Part shown: piece after piece, positions 47,213 through 56,855 of the stretch | How positions within the stretch are numbered: the stretch's first letter is position 1 | Layout: every line of letters begins with the position of its first letter | Source of the DNA: Wolfiporia cocos | Taxonomy: Eukaryota; Basidiomycota; Agaricomycetes; Polyporales; Phaeolaceae | Direction: 5' to 3' | DNA length: 64,000 bases | Assembly (NCBI GenBank): GCA_029448655.1 | Contig: JACCLO010000013.1 | Span: 2,170,001 to 2,234,000, forward strand | Notes under the pieces: generated by a model | The model's input: the letters and a program-made list of their open reading frames with translations, nothing else | Databases searched by the model: none | Told to the model about the DNA's origin: nothing | Program-made: the position numbers and the translations under genes

Positions 47213-47516
47213 GTACTAAGGAAGGTGGACACCAGACTAGCAAGACTGAGACAGAAAAGGGTCGTGCAGGCAGACAGTAGAGTCAGAGCCAGAGGGCACA
47301 CGTGCCCAGATTGACGTTAATAGGTCTGAGGTTGTAAGACCTCAGATGCAACTATATATACATGACGGATCCTGCTATGCTATGACTGATGGGCATACCC
47401 TAAAGTGAGGTGGTCTGTGCACAATGTGGGAATGGTGTCATGTGAGGGGATTACTAAGTAAGGGGGTGGTGCCAGGGCGCCACTACTATCGATAACTGTA
47501 ATCTACTGTCACACAC
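47213..47516 (-). mobile_element. C-type LTR continuation
   Basis: The middle of the LTR begun at 46,558. It contains the hairpin, the TATA box and the GTGCACA word. It is cut at 47,517 by the next insertion. Confidence 0.45.
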
Positions 47517-47640
47517 CAATTTCAAGCTCATAGGCACAGTACCTTTTCCGATCATCGGGAGCACCCCCGTGGCTGGAAACCCGATGCCTCAGCTAGAACC
47601 AAGCCCTACATATGTACCACTACGGGCAATAGCTAACAGC

Positions 47641-49215
47641 TGTCACAGATTCATCTGGGGCTTACAGCATTTTTCCTACGATTATAGCAATTTATTTGGG
47701 ATTTATATGTCTAACTATCAGTTATCTACAGGTTAACTCCCATTGCCATAACTCAAGTCCTTAACTGGGCTTATCGCTTACGTCAGCGCTAAACACACTA
47801 CTAAGCACACACGACAAAGCATAACATGCTAGTCATAAGGCTTCAGTCATCGCATCATCATCGGTAACCATCCGGTCTGATATCTGCAATACCTGCCTAG
47901 ACCCAGCTGTTACGATCCGTATGAATCCGTATATTTTGACGCCTCACTGGAGAGGAGGACTTAGCGTTCAACCGCTGTATTGACCGATTATTCTTAGGGT
48001 CCCTGCTCAACCACCGACCCTCGTTTCATGTACAACAACCCTACGCCCCTAGTCTCATAGCGTATCAGGTTCTAGGTGATATCTGTTGTATATCTACAGA
48101 GCTTCTACGTTTCAGCCATTGTTGCGCTCAACCGCAGCGTTTCGGCTTAGTTATCGTAGCGTACTAACCTTATGGACTTAGTGGTAGCAGTACCAAGGAC
48201 ACTATGACCCCGATTACAGAATCGTAGTATAAAGACCCTGTTGTAAATACTGGCCGAGTTCCTCAGCTCGACCTTGTTGAATTACAAGGATCCTATACTC
48301 GTTCTCAAAGACTTAAGCAATTAAGTCTGCAGCCAGTATATCGACGCTCGACTCTGCTGAGTCCGACGAGTAGTGCGCTACTCGATACGCTGAGTAACTC
48401 GACTTAACATCTCAGCTGAACGGATATTTGATCCGTAACACCAGCAACGTCATCGCTACATCACCAGTCTCGCCCATAAGAGCTAGACCACCCACGTCAT
48501 AAGCTTCTAGACCACAATGACATCACGAGCATGCCATACTTGGACAACCATGGCATCATAGCATAATAATAGCAGCAAGGCTATATTGCTATTGGTCCAG
48601 CACTCGTGGACCTCTCTGGATCCCGGTACTTCAGAATCCCTGGTCTTCTGCCATCACGGTGAATACCAAACCTCCGGACCTAGCCTCACGGCCTAGTCCA
48701 ACACATGTCCCGGTATATTGGTCCAATACATATCACAAGCCAATGATGTAATACCTTCAGGTCCGTCCAATGGCATTGCTACCTCGGCGTCTTGCCTTGG
48801 TCAGCACCGCAAGGTCCGCCAATCGCCATTATACCGCAAGGTATCGGCATTCGGCCTTTCCCTATACCCGGGCTGCGCCCGCGTTCTAACAATAAACCAG
48901 CAAACCCTCTCACTACTATTGGTGCGGCCATTACCGGCCCACACGGCCATTGTAGATAGAGTCCTAAACATCAGATAAGATAAGCTTTGCCAGTTGGCAA
49001 AGCCACATAACTGCATGAGGTATGTACTAGCTAGTAGCACATGACCCATGCCACACATGTATATAAGTAGGGACTTGACGTCCTTTAATCTTTAGTTCTA
49101 TTATTCTCGGCTTGCGCCGTAGAATAACCTCTCATCTCTGCTGCGCTAGACTCGTTGCCTCGTTGCCTATATCCTCAAACACATAGGTGGTAAGTCCCAC
49201 AGCAAGTCTGTGTCA
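47641..49215 (+). mobile_element. Solo LTR, family A, interrupted by an unrelated element
   Basis: TSD ACAGC at 47,636-47,640 and 49,216-49,220. Net length 1,037 bp. Confidence 0.92.
47908..48440. mobile_element. Distinct 533-bp TG..CA element with 5-bp TSD
   Basis: Starts TGTTACGATCCGTATG and ends TTTGATCCGTAACA. TSD CCAGC at 47,903-47,907 and 48,441-48,445. No TGTCAC terminus and no CTTAC hairpin. It is probably a solo LTR of a separate retroelement. The orientation is not clear. Confidence 0.8.
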
Positions 49216-49920
49216 ACAGCATCACCAGCCCCGCCTAAGAACCCTAGTCCCAGACCACACGTCCAGTCCAACATAAAGCCAATAGGAGTCACGTGACCCC
49301 AACCAACTACGATGAGCCCAGTAGCACCTAACCAAGCCAACCCCCTGCTACCTGGACCATACCTCATCAGGGCATGACCATCTATACTCACGGCTAGGAC
49401 TATGTCCACCCAACTAACCAAACTCAACACCTCCTGTCCCCATGGACTACAGCCATTACTGGCTACACGGTCATTACCAACCATGGACTTACACCATTAC
49501 TGGCACGGACTATGTACCATACGGACTAAAGGCCCACAGAAGGCCTTAAACTCCAGCTGCCCTAGTCTACGAGGAACATCGACCTCAGGCAGCACCTGTA
49601 TGACTGAGAACCCTAGCAGTCACAGGACTCTACATACCGATCGCAGCTGATCACGCTTGATCACCCTATGTCATGCACGGCCCGTACTGGCCAGTCCACG
49701 TTCTCAGCACATGCCACTCTTCAGTACCAGCACGTGGGAACCTGGGCTGCCACGTGCCTTCCCCTCAGTACCAGTACTTGGGAACCTGGACCGCAGATGC
49801 CCTGATCACGGACATAGAACCCCGCCATTACTGGCAAACCCCTGATCGACAAGAACCACAGATCGGGCCTAACCTGCTATGTTGCCATAGACATCCAGTG
49901 CTCCCCTAGCCATACCAGCG

Positions 49921-50489
49921 TGTCACAGAATATTATGTACTTATATTCTACATCCCTCACTACAGGATCTATGGGCGCTGCTATGCGCACGCACGCTCCT
50001 CTAGTTCTCAGCCACCTCCGCGTCTCTTCCAGACTCCGTCAGGTCATCTGACCAGTAGATTAGTGCTGTAGGGTAGCGTGTGTATCAGGTACATCACACA
50101 ATGGTCACATTAGTTACATGTAGCATTACTTGTCACCTGACCCCTTAGTTACGGCGCACAGGCCATCTCTTTAGGGTAGGCATCGTAGTCTACACGCTCA
50201 TGTACATAACCTATGACGAGATGGGACTTATTTCCCATCTCTAAGATTCTCGTCAATGGACTTAGGTCCCTTTTGCTCCAACCTCCCTGCATGACTGCTG
50301 GCCCATGGCCCCCCTTTGACTGTCTAGCTTGAGAGCCGCCGTGTTACATCGCCCCTTAGGAGTCCCTAGGATCACCACTCCTGGGATTACAGCCGACGGT
50401 GTCACTGCTGGCACGCTAGCTTGAGGCCTGGTGGCCTTAGGAGGATCCCCCTGTAGACAGGGTTGCACAGACGTGGTATGTCTGTGACA
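49921..50489 (+). mobile_element. Solo LTR, family B
   Basis: TSD CAGCG (49,916-49,920) against CAGCA (50,490-50,494), a G-to-A change in a CpG. Length 569 bp. Confidence 0.87.
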
Positions 50490-50814
50490 CAGCACTCATG
50501 CCCCGATGCCCTTACTTGTCACAGAATATCCCGTAGGGGGTTCTAACATCCCTCACTATAGTGTATGGGTGCCGCTGTACGCATGCACGCCTCTCTGCAC
50601 CTCAGCCACCTCCTTCGTCGCCCTAGATACCTCCACAGACCACCTGACCTAGTAGATGAGCACTCGTCAGGGAGCGTGTGTACCAGGTACTCACGTGTTA
50701 GGTCACCACTTTGTTACATGTAGTGTAGCATCACGGTCACTCGTAGTTACGTGCGCACAGACCCGTACTTTAGGGTAACCCACTCCACTGCCTCCACATG
50801 TATATAAGATCTAA

Positions 50815-51275
50815 GTACTAAAGGGCCGTGGAAGAAAACCATGTGGTTCTCGCGTGGCAACCATGCGTTCATTGGCCTGTAGGGCGCGCGCCACCACCCC
50901 CGTGCCATTTCCCACGGACGGCGCCTACAACGCGTGCGCGGCGTTCAAGTCAAGTCCTTTCGACCGTGTTTCGCGCGTCCTCCCTGTGCAGCGCCACGGG
51001 GATGTTGTAACGTAAATGGCCTATACTGTAGATACCTGCTAGAAAATTTAAGAGTAACCGGGAGGCTTATGAGGCACCACAAGCGAAGCGACGACGACAC
51101 CGAGCATCAGCGAGGTGTCGGAAGTGGCTGAGCGAGGTGCAGCAGGGTGATCACACACCCTGGGGGTTGGGTGGACTCGCATTGCCATACAATATGTTTT
51201 TCCCTTATTCTATTAGTTATCATACTTAAGTGACAATTGACATCCGTGGCAAAGCCGCGGGTAATTAAACTCGTG
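50815..51275. mobile_element. Non-LTR insertion of unknown type in a B LTR
   Basis: The B sequence is broken between CATGTATATAA (about 50,800-50,810) and AGATGGGGCTTACTCC (about 51,280). The inserted sequence starts GC-rich (CGCGCGCCACCACC), turns AT-rich and has TTTTTCCC near 51,200. There is no frame above 65 codons, no TGTCAC end and no obvious TSD. The family is not recognised. Confidence 0.5.
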
Positions 51276-51423
51276 TAGCTAGATGGGGCTTACTCCCCAT
51301 CTTTGAGATTCTCGGCATTGGGCCTTGGCCCCTTTCTTACACCCTCTCTGTGTGCGTCTCTGCCCTAGGGGCCCTCTCGTCTTACTTGTCTGCGCGCCGC
51401 CTCGTTATCTCAATGCAAGCTAA

Positions 51424-51974
51424 TGACACAGACTCACCGAGCCTGTGGGACCGGCTCACAAGCCGGGGAAATGTCCAAGACGCAAGCGCGTCAGCGCGCG
51501 TCCCAACGCCAAGGCCCTGCCTAAGTCCTTTGCAGGGGTGACAGAGACAAGGCGAGGGTACCACCCAGACGAGCAAGGCGAGATGGGCGAGTCCCTAGCA
51601 GCCAGGCGCACACACAGACTAGTGATGAGAAAGGAGCCTAAGCTCAATGTCGAGAATCTCAAAGATGGGGAGTAAGCCCCATCTTGTCGTAGATTATATA
51701 CAGGGAGGTCTGTACTACTGAGCTGGCCCTAAAGAAGAGGCCTGTGCGCCGTATCTAAGGGGTCATGTGCTAAAGTAACGATCCTGTAACAACTGTGACC
51801 GTGATGTGAGTACCTGGACGCGCGCTACCCTACAGCACTAAACCAATCGGTCAGGTGATCTACAGTAACTGGAACGAACGTGGAGGTAACTAGGGATCAG
51901 AGGAGCGGACGCGCACCAGCGCCGCTCATAGTGCCTAAGTGAGGGATGTAGACAGAAAAGAACGTTCTGTGACA
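51424..51974 (-). mobile_element. Solo LTR, family B
   Basis: TSD GCTAA at 51,419-51,423 and 51,975-51,979. Length 551 bp. Confidence 0.93.
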
Positions 51975-52131
51975 GCTAAGGGTATGGGTGTACGCCATCC
52001 CCTATGTAGCCTCTGCGTTCAGCACTGGCCTGATGACTCGTAGCCTCGTTAGGGCGTAGGATCACCCCTGCTGCGCAGGTCCCACAGACGATGTACGTCT
52101 GTGTCATTACTGGCCACCACGTAGCACGTAG

Positions 52132-53194
52132 TGACACAGATCTACTGTGGGACTCACCACCTATTGGTTGAGGAATAGGCGACAGAGTAGCAGACCTAGC
52201 GCAGCAGGATATGAGAGGTTATTCTACGGCGCATGCCGAGAATGCTTGGGACTACTGATAGTAGTCCACTGGGAGTACCAAAGGTACTCCGCGCTGGGCA
52301 CTCAAGGACAGCCAAGGATAATAGAACTAAGGTATGGAGCGCTTGGCTCCTACTTAAATACATGTATGTGGAGAGGTCATGTGCTACTATATAGTACTGC
52401 CTTTCCGGGTTATGTGGCTTTGCCAATGGGCGAAGCTTATCTTATCTACTTTGTTTGGGATCCTATCTACAATGGCCGTGTGGGCCGGTAATGGCCGCAC
52501 CAATGGTAAGAGAGGAGGTTTATTATTATCTTTGATTAACGCGGGCACAGCCCGGGTATCATGTTGTTGTCCAAGGCTAGGCGCTGAGGACATTATGCTA
52601 TTGGACCAACGGGTACCGTAGCATGTGGAGGACTTGAGCCGTGAAGGCAGAAGTCCTGGAAGTTGGCAACGCCGTGATGGCCGGAGCTGGGGGATTGGTA
52701 TGTACCGATCCATGATGGCAGGCAGAGGAGGCTGAGCCAATGAAACATTGCATTGTGGCGATGTTTGTGTGTGTTGCCATCATTATGCGAGGGCGTGGTG
52801 CGCCTGAGGTGTCATTGTGATCAAGGATCTTATGACGTGTGGGAAGCCGGTGAGGCCGACCCAATAGGACATTGCCTTGCGGCGATGTTTGGGGGTGTTG
52901 ACATTATTATGCGAGCGTGCCGCGCTCGGCCTATCATTATGATCTAAGATCTTTATGATGTGGCTGGTCTTGCTCTGACGGGCGAGACCTATGACGTAGC
53001 TGTAGTGTTGCTATTGGACCGGAAGGTACCGTAGCATTATGTAAGCTGGTCATGTGGATGATAAGCCCAGTTAAGAGCTTGTCGTATGGCAATGGGAGTT
53101 AACCCGTAGATAACTTGTAGTTAGATGTATAAATCCCGGATAAATTGCTATAATCATAGGAAAAATGCTCCAAGTCCCAGATAAATCTGTGACA
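52132..53194 (-). mobile_element. Solo LTR, family A, with a twin-hairpin module
   Basis: TSD CGTAG (52,127-52,131) against TGTAG (53,195-53,199), a C-to-T change in a CpG. Length 1,063 bp. Confidence 0.87.
52249..52290 (+). repeat. Twin-hairpin module (copy in an A LTR)
   Basis: Stems GGACTACT/AGTAGTCC (52,249-52,256 and 52,260-52,267) and GGAGTACC/GGTACTCC (52,272-52,279 and 52,283-52,290). It interrupts the word CCGAGAAT..AATAGAAC that is continuous in other A copies, so it looks inserted. Confidence 0.75.
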
Positions 53195-53396
53195 TGTAGA
53201 TTACCTCAGTGCCGGTGCCCTATGGGACGTGCACCATAATATGTACAAATAGTGTAGGACTATATAAATGCCAGACAGTCTTGAGCGAACCTCAGACTTG
53301 TCTTGGCCTTTGCAGCCTTAGATGCCCCGGACCAGGAAGGCACCTTTGAGCGAGCCCCCTTCCCCTGGGTGTGTGTCTGAGGTTGTGCTTGTGTCA

Positions 53397-53638
53397 TCTA
53401 CCTACCAGGTCACGTGATGTGTGGCAAGTACGCCATGGACAAGGGGTTAACAAGCCTAAGGGGAGATGTAGAGATGAGGGATCGAGCCTGAGGGACCCCT
53501 AACTATGTCAGCAGAGAAATCTGCGACACTGGAATGGTGATGTCAGTAATGACGTGGCAGCACTATATAACGATCTCAGTGAGATGACTCACCAAACGTA
53601 TTCTTGACGTTGAAGGGGAGGCAAGTCGATGAGAGGGT
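53397..53638. other. LTR-derived debris between two LTRs
   Basis: Contains TCGAGCC and GGGACCCC words of C-type LTRs on the minus strand up to about 53,528, then unassigned sequence with a TATATAA near 53,564. No gene. Confidence 0.35.
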
Positions 53639-54198
53639 TGTCACAGTTCGTTCCAACTGTTTACATCCTCCGCTATTGGTACATAGGCGCCGCTATGCGC
53701 GCGCGCTTCCCTTACCTTCAGCCACCTCCAGCGTCTCCATCCTCTCGCCGTCTAGATCAGCTGACCTTGTAGATAGTAGCGCCGTAGGGTGGCGCGCGTA
53801 TCAGGTACTCACGTTATGGTCACATTAGTTACATTTAGCGTCACTTAGCACATGACTCCTTAGATACAGCGCACAGGCCTCATCTTTAGGGTAGTACTAG
53901 TGGTCTCCACGCTCATGTATATAGTACGACGGAATGTGGGCTTACTCCCCATTCCTAAGATTCTCGACAACTGGGCTAGTGCCCCTTTCTCACTATCTTG
54001 TCTGTGTGCGACCGACTCGCTGGGCTTTGCCCCTCTCGCCTCGCTAGTCTGGGTGGTACCCTCGTCAGTCTTGTCGGTCATCCCTGCAAAGGACGTCTGG
54101 CCGGGGGCCGATGTTGGGATGCGCGCTGACTCGCGTTACGACCAGGGGCCTTCCCGGCATGTTAGCCGGTCCCACAGGCTTGTAGTAAGTCTGTGTCA
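53639..54198 (+). mobile_element. Solo LTR, family B
   Basis: TSD AGGGT at 53,634-53,638 and 54,199-54,203. Length 560 bp. The first half is very like the B copy at 40,232. Confidence 0.94.
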
Positions 54199-54677
54199 AG
54201 GGTAGTAGCTGATAAGGCTGATACAAATAAGAGACTAGTTCTGGGGACTTGTAGTCACCAGAACACAGACTTATATACATCGCATATAGAACCCCTGCCA
54301 CCACGGTGGGTCCCTAGGGACTCTTAGCCGTACGTATTACTAAGGCTACAGAGTATGAGTCAATATGGCTGACATAGCCCGGTATCGGGATATAAGTCAG
54401 CACACGTGATCTATGAGTCAGAGGAACGTATGTAAGTACGGGCCTCTGAGTCATTGTAGGTGTGTAGCGTGTAAGCGCTCGGTCATTCTAGATGACTAGC
54501 ATGTAAGTGCCTGGTCATTGTAGATGACTAGCATGTCTCTTAGCTAATACTACCTAAATGCTAGATAAGCCGAGAGGCTTATCGGCATCCTGTGGATAAC
54601 TAGTGGTTACACGTAGAGACCCAGGATAAATAGCTAAAAATATGGGAAAAATAGCGTAAAAATGCCACTTCGTGACA
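54199..54677 (-). mobile_element. Partial LTR related to the gypsy 3' LTR
   Basis: The minus strand starts at 54,677 with TGTCACGAAGTGG, like the LTR at 9,018. It has a TATATAAG box near 54,272 and the same GTTCTGG..CCCCAGAAC hairpin. Its 3' end continues to the left of the B LTR at 53,639 and is not resolved. Confidence 0.65.
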
Positions 54678-54825
54678 CACTAAGGGTGCTGGAGATAGGT
54701 ATCATGTGATGAATAGGTAACGTGAGTTAGAGATAAGATAAGACGTTAAGTGTGAGAACGGTCATGTGAGTGATCTACGAGGTTATGGTTCGGTACAGCA
54801 GCACAGTAGCTTAAGTATAGCTTAG
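54678..54825. other. Unassigned sequence
   Basis: Nothing recognised. Short frames only. Confidence 0.3.
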
Positions 54826-55012
54826 ATACAGGGACCGGTCCGGGACTGGTCCAGACTGGTCCCAACCGGTCCTGTATAAATTGACAACTCGTTAGGACCA
54901 GGACCAGGACTGTGTTAGGACCGGGACTGGACCGGACCACTGAATCGGTCCTAATCAGTCCGGTCCTGGTCCTGTCCTTGGTCTTTAGCGGTCCTTGGGA
55001 CCGGACCTCGCA
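54826..55012. repeat. GGACC/GGTCC-rich palindromic patch
   Basis: Around twenty GGACC, GGTCC, GGACCGG or CCGGTCC words in under 190 bp on both strands, in irregular spacing. Not a regular tandem repeat. The direct and inverted words allow many alternative foldbacks. Confidence 0.7.
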
Positions 55013-55598
55013 ACACTAGGGTATGGTGTCTCACTGTCAGCACTGCTTACCCCCATTGCTCTTGTTCATATCAAGGAGCTTGTAGTGCATCTGGTGCAAG
55101 TAATGCATGTACAGATGACTAATCGAAGATGAACAGTGCCATGCACTCAGGTGAGCTTTCTCGAATATTGAGATTGCCTGTTTGGCTTGTGCCATGTGTC
55201 CACATATCTCATGGTAGCTTCTGCTATACTGCTGGGTGCCAGCTACTCATTTTCTTGTCACGGTTCTACAGCTGACTTAAGCCCATATGCTCTTATAGTA
55301 GTGACCAAGGATATCTAAGGGAGCAAACTTGCAAGATATATACATCACTACCACTAGCTATATACCGAGAATGTGCTGCCGTCATCTCTCCGGGAAAACC
55401 ACCATCTGTGACTAGTCCGTCGCCTTGCCGATCTCCCCCTGAATACGGCCGCGCTTGCGCATCAAGACCACAAATTTCTATCAAATCATATTGCTAGCTT
55501 TTGATGGTTTTCGCTGGGAAGCTTGAGCTGCAGGGCAGCAGTACCAACTTGTGGGACAATTAGCCAGCTAAGTCCATCAACTCTCCAGCGCTATCTCT
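55013..55598. other. No gene seen
   Basis: About 590 bp with no supported frame. A TGTCACGG word at 55,257 resembles an LTR start, but nothing of an LTR follows. Confidence 0.4.
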
Positions 55599-56370
55599 CC
55601 CGCAACAACTTGAGGTTAATGTCCCACACGGTTTGCATGGCCTTTTGAAACTCCGCGGTGGCTGAAGCGCCGCGCCACTTCTTCGGCGCTTCAGCTACTG
55701 GTGCGACACGAAGTCTTGGGCGCTTCAGCGACGCACGGCCATGAAGCGACACGATGGGAACCTCGGAATGGTTCTGACCATTTATTATGGGAGCATGCCA
55801 TGTATAATATCATGGAGATAGTGCTGAGATGTAACAAATTGGTACTCCTATAGGAAGGTGTACAGTCAATTAATGTATCTGTACCTGATCACATTGATGG
55901 ACTGATGCTGGCGGCGACGACCGCGCGTGTTCGTGACTGGCTTAGTCCGGCGATCGACGTGGGTGTTGGAACGTTGATGTCCCATTGGACCGTGGCGGTT
56001 ATCACTTGAAGTGCACGCTCAAGCTCAGCTTCATTGTCCTCCTCATCTTCATCAGCCTTTCGTTTTTTCCGCCTCCTTTCCCTCTCCTTCTCGATGCAAT
56101 TTTGACATCTTGCGGTAAGCTCCCATAAGCGGAATCCTTCTTGCGGATGGTGACATCAATATTGAGTGGTTTCTTCGCGTGACACTCAAAACAGGTGCCT
56201 GAACGTTGCAGACATCCACAGTTACTCGTTTCTGAACGTCTTAACTTATCTATAAGCTTCGAGGGCTTAGAACGGCCCACCGAGCCCAGCCACCCTCCTG
56301 CGCTTCAGCCACCGCGGAGTTTCAAAGGCCATGCAAATCGTGTGGGACATTAACCTCAAGTCCCGCAACA
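55599..56370. mobile_element. Mutator-like non-autonomous element with 9-bp TSD
   Basis: TSD CCCGCAACA at 55,599-55,607 and 56,362-56,370 flanks a 754-bp element (55,608-56,361). The terminal inverted repeats are about 63 bp and nearly perfect: the left end starts ACTTGAGGTTAATGTCCCAC, and the right end is its inverse with one substitution and one 1-nt gap, both running in to GGTGGCTGAAGCGC. A 9-bp TSD with long TIRs is the signature of Mutator-like elements. An open minus-strand stretch (56,002-56,280) has a Cys cluster (CGC..C..C) but no transposase motif, so the element would need a partner to move. Confidence 0.75.
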
Positions 56371-56855
56371 CAAGAGTTGTATGGTCTACTCAAAAGCTGC
56401 AGGTCCAAGTAAACTTCGCCGGTGCCATCTTTGCTGCCAGACAGGCCATCGGTGAAACACATCCATCAAAATAAGGATTCGTAAACACGAGATACATCAT
56501 GCCATGCACTACAATACAGCTGCCATCATTGCCTAATACTGTTCACATTCCGCGATCAACAGCTGTCAGCTCCGCGTGGCGAATGCACATACCTGTACAA
56601 CCAGCGACACCGGCCACGGCGTCACCCTTCCTTTCGTGTTGAGATAGAACGCCTGTCCGTCCTCGACAATCCTGTGGATGCACCTGTGAGCAAGCACATG
56701 GACAGTGGGGAAAGGGAGCGGGCTCACTGCTTCAACGAGCCCGATGGACCAGGTGCCCTCTGGATGTTGCGGTGGGAGAAGATCACACGTAGTACTTGGC
56801 ATGTCGTCTGGATCAGGAGACATTAGCGGGCATACAAGACCGTTCCCTTCACAGC
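56371..56855. other. 3' flank of the oxygenase gene
   Basis: An 85-codon minus-strand frame (56,566-56,823) follows the predicted stop in a different frame. I found no similarity to the P450 domain that the family would have next. It may be untranslated or the relic of the lost C-terminus. Confidence 0.35.

Larger units (their letters stand above)
50517..52106 (+). mobile_element. Solo LTR, family B, with two insertions
   Basis: TSD TTACT at 50,512-50,516 and 52,107-52,111. Besides a B LTR (51,424), it holds about 460 bp of unrelated sequence right after its TATA box. The net length without both is about 570 bp. Confidence 0.88.
47517..53396 (+). mobile_element. Solo LTR, singleton family (about 1.06 kb), outer shell of the second nest
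   Basis: Starts TGTCACACACC and ends TGCTTGTGTCA. TSD TCTAC at 47,512-47,516 and 53,397-53,401. Four LTRs are inserted directly (47,641; 49,921; 50,517; 52,132). The exposed part at 49,221-49,920 repeats CCATTACTGGC words and two copies of a CAGTACCAG..GGGAACCTGG unit. Confidence 0.75.

Noticed and set aside
397..54198. TGTCACAG..CTGTGTCA units as DNA transposons (MITEs) with short TIRs
   Set aside because: The inverted match is only 6-9 bp, the TSD is 5 bp, TG..CA ends are present, TATA is central, and the same terminus follows a polypurine tract after gypsy pol. LTR is the simpler reading.
55257..55300. TGTCACGG word as another LTR start
   Set aside because: None of the LTR landmarks (GGGCGCCGC, TCGAAC box, TATA, hairpin) follows.
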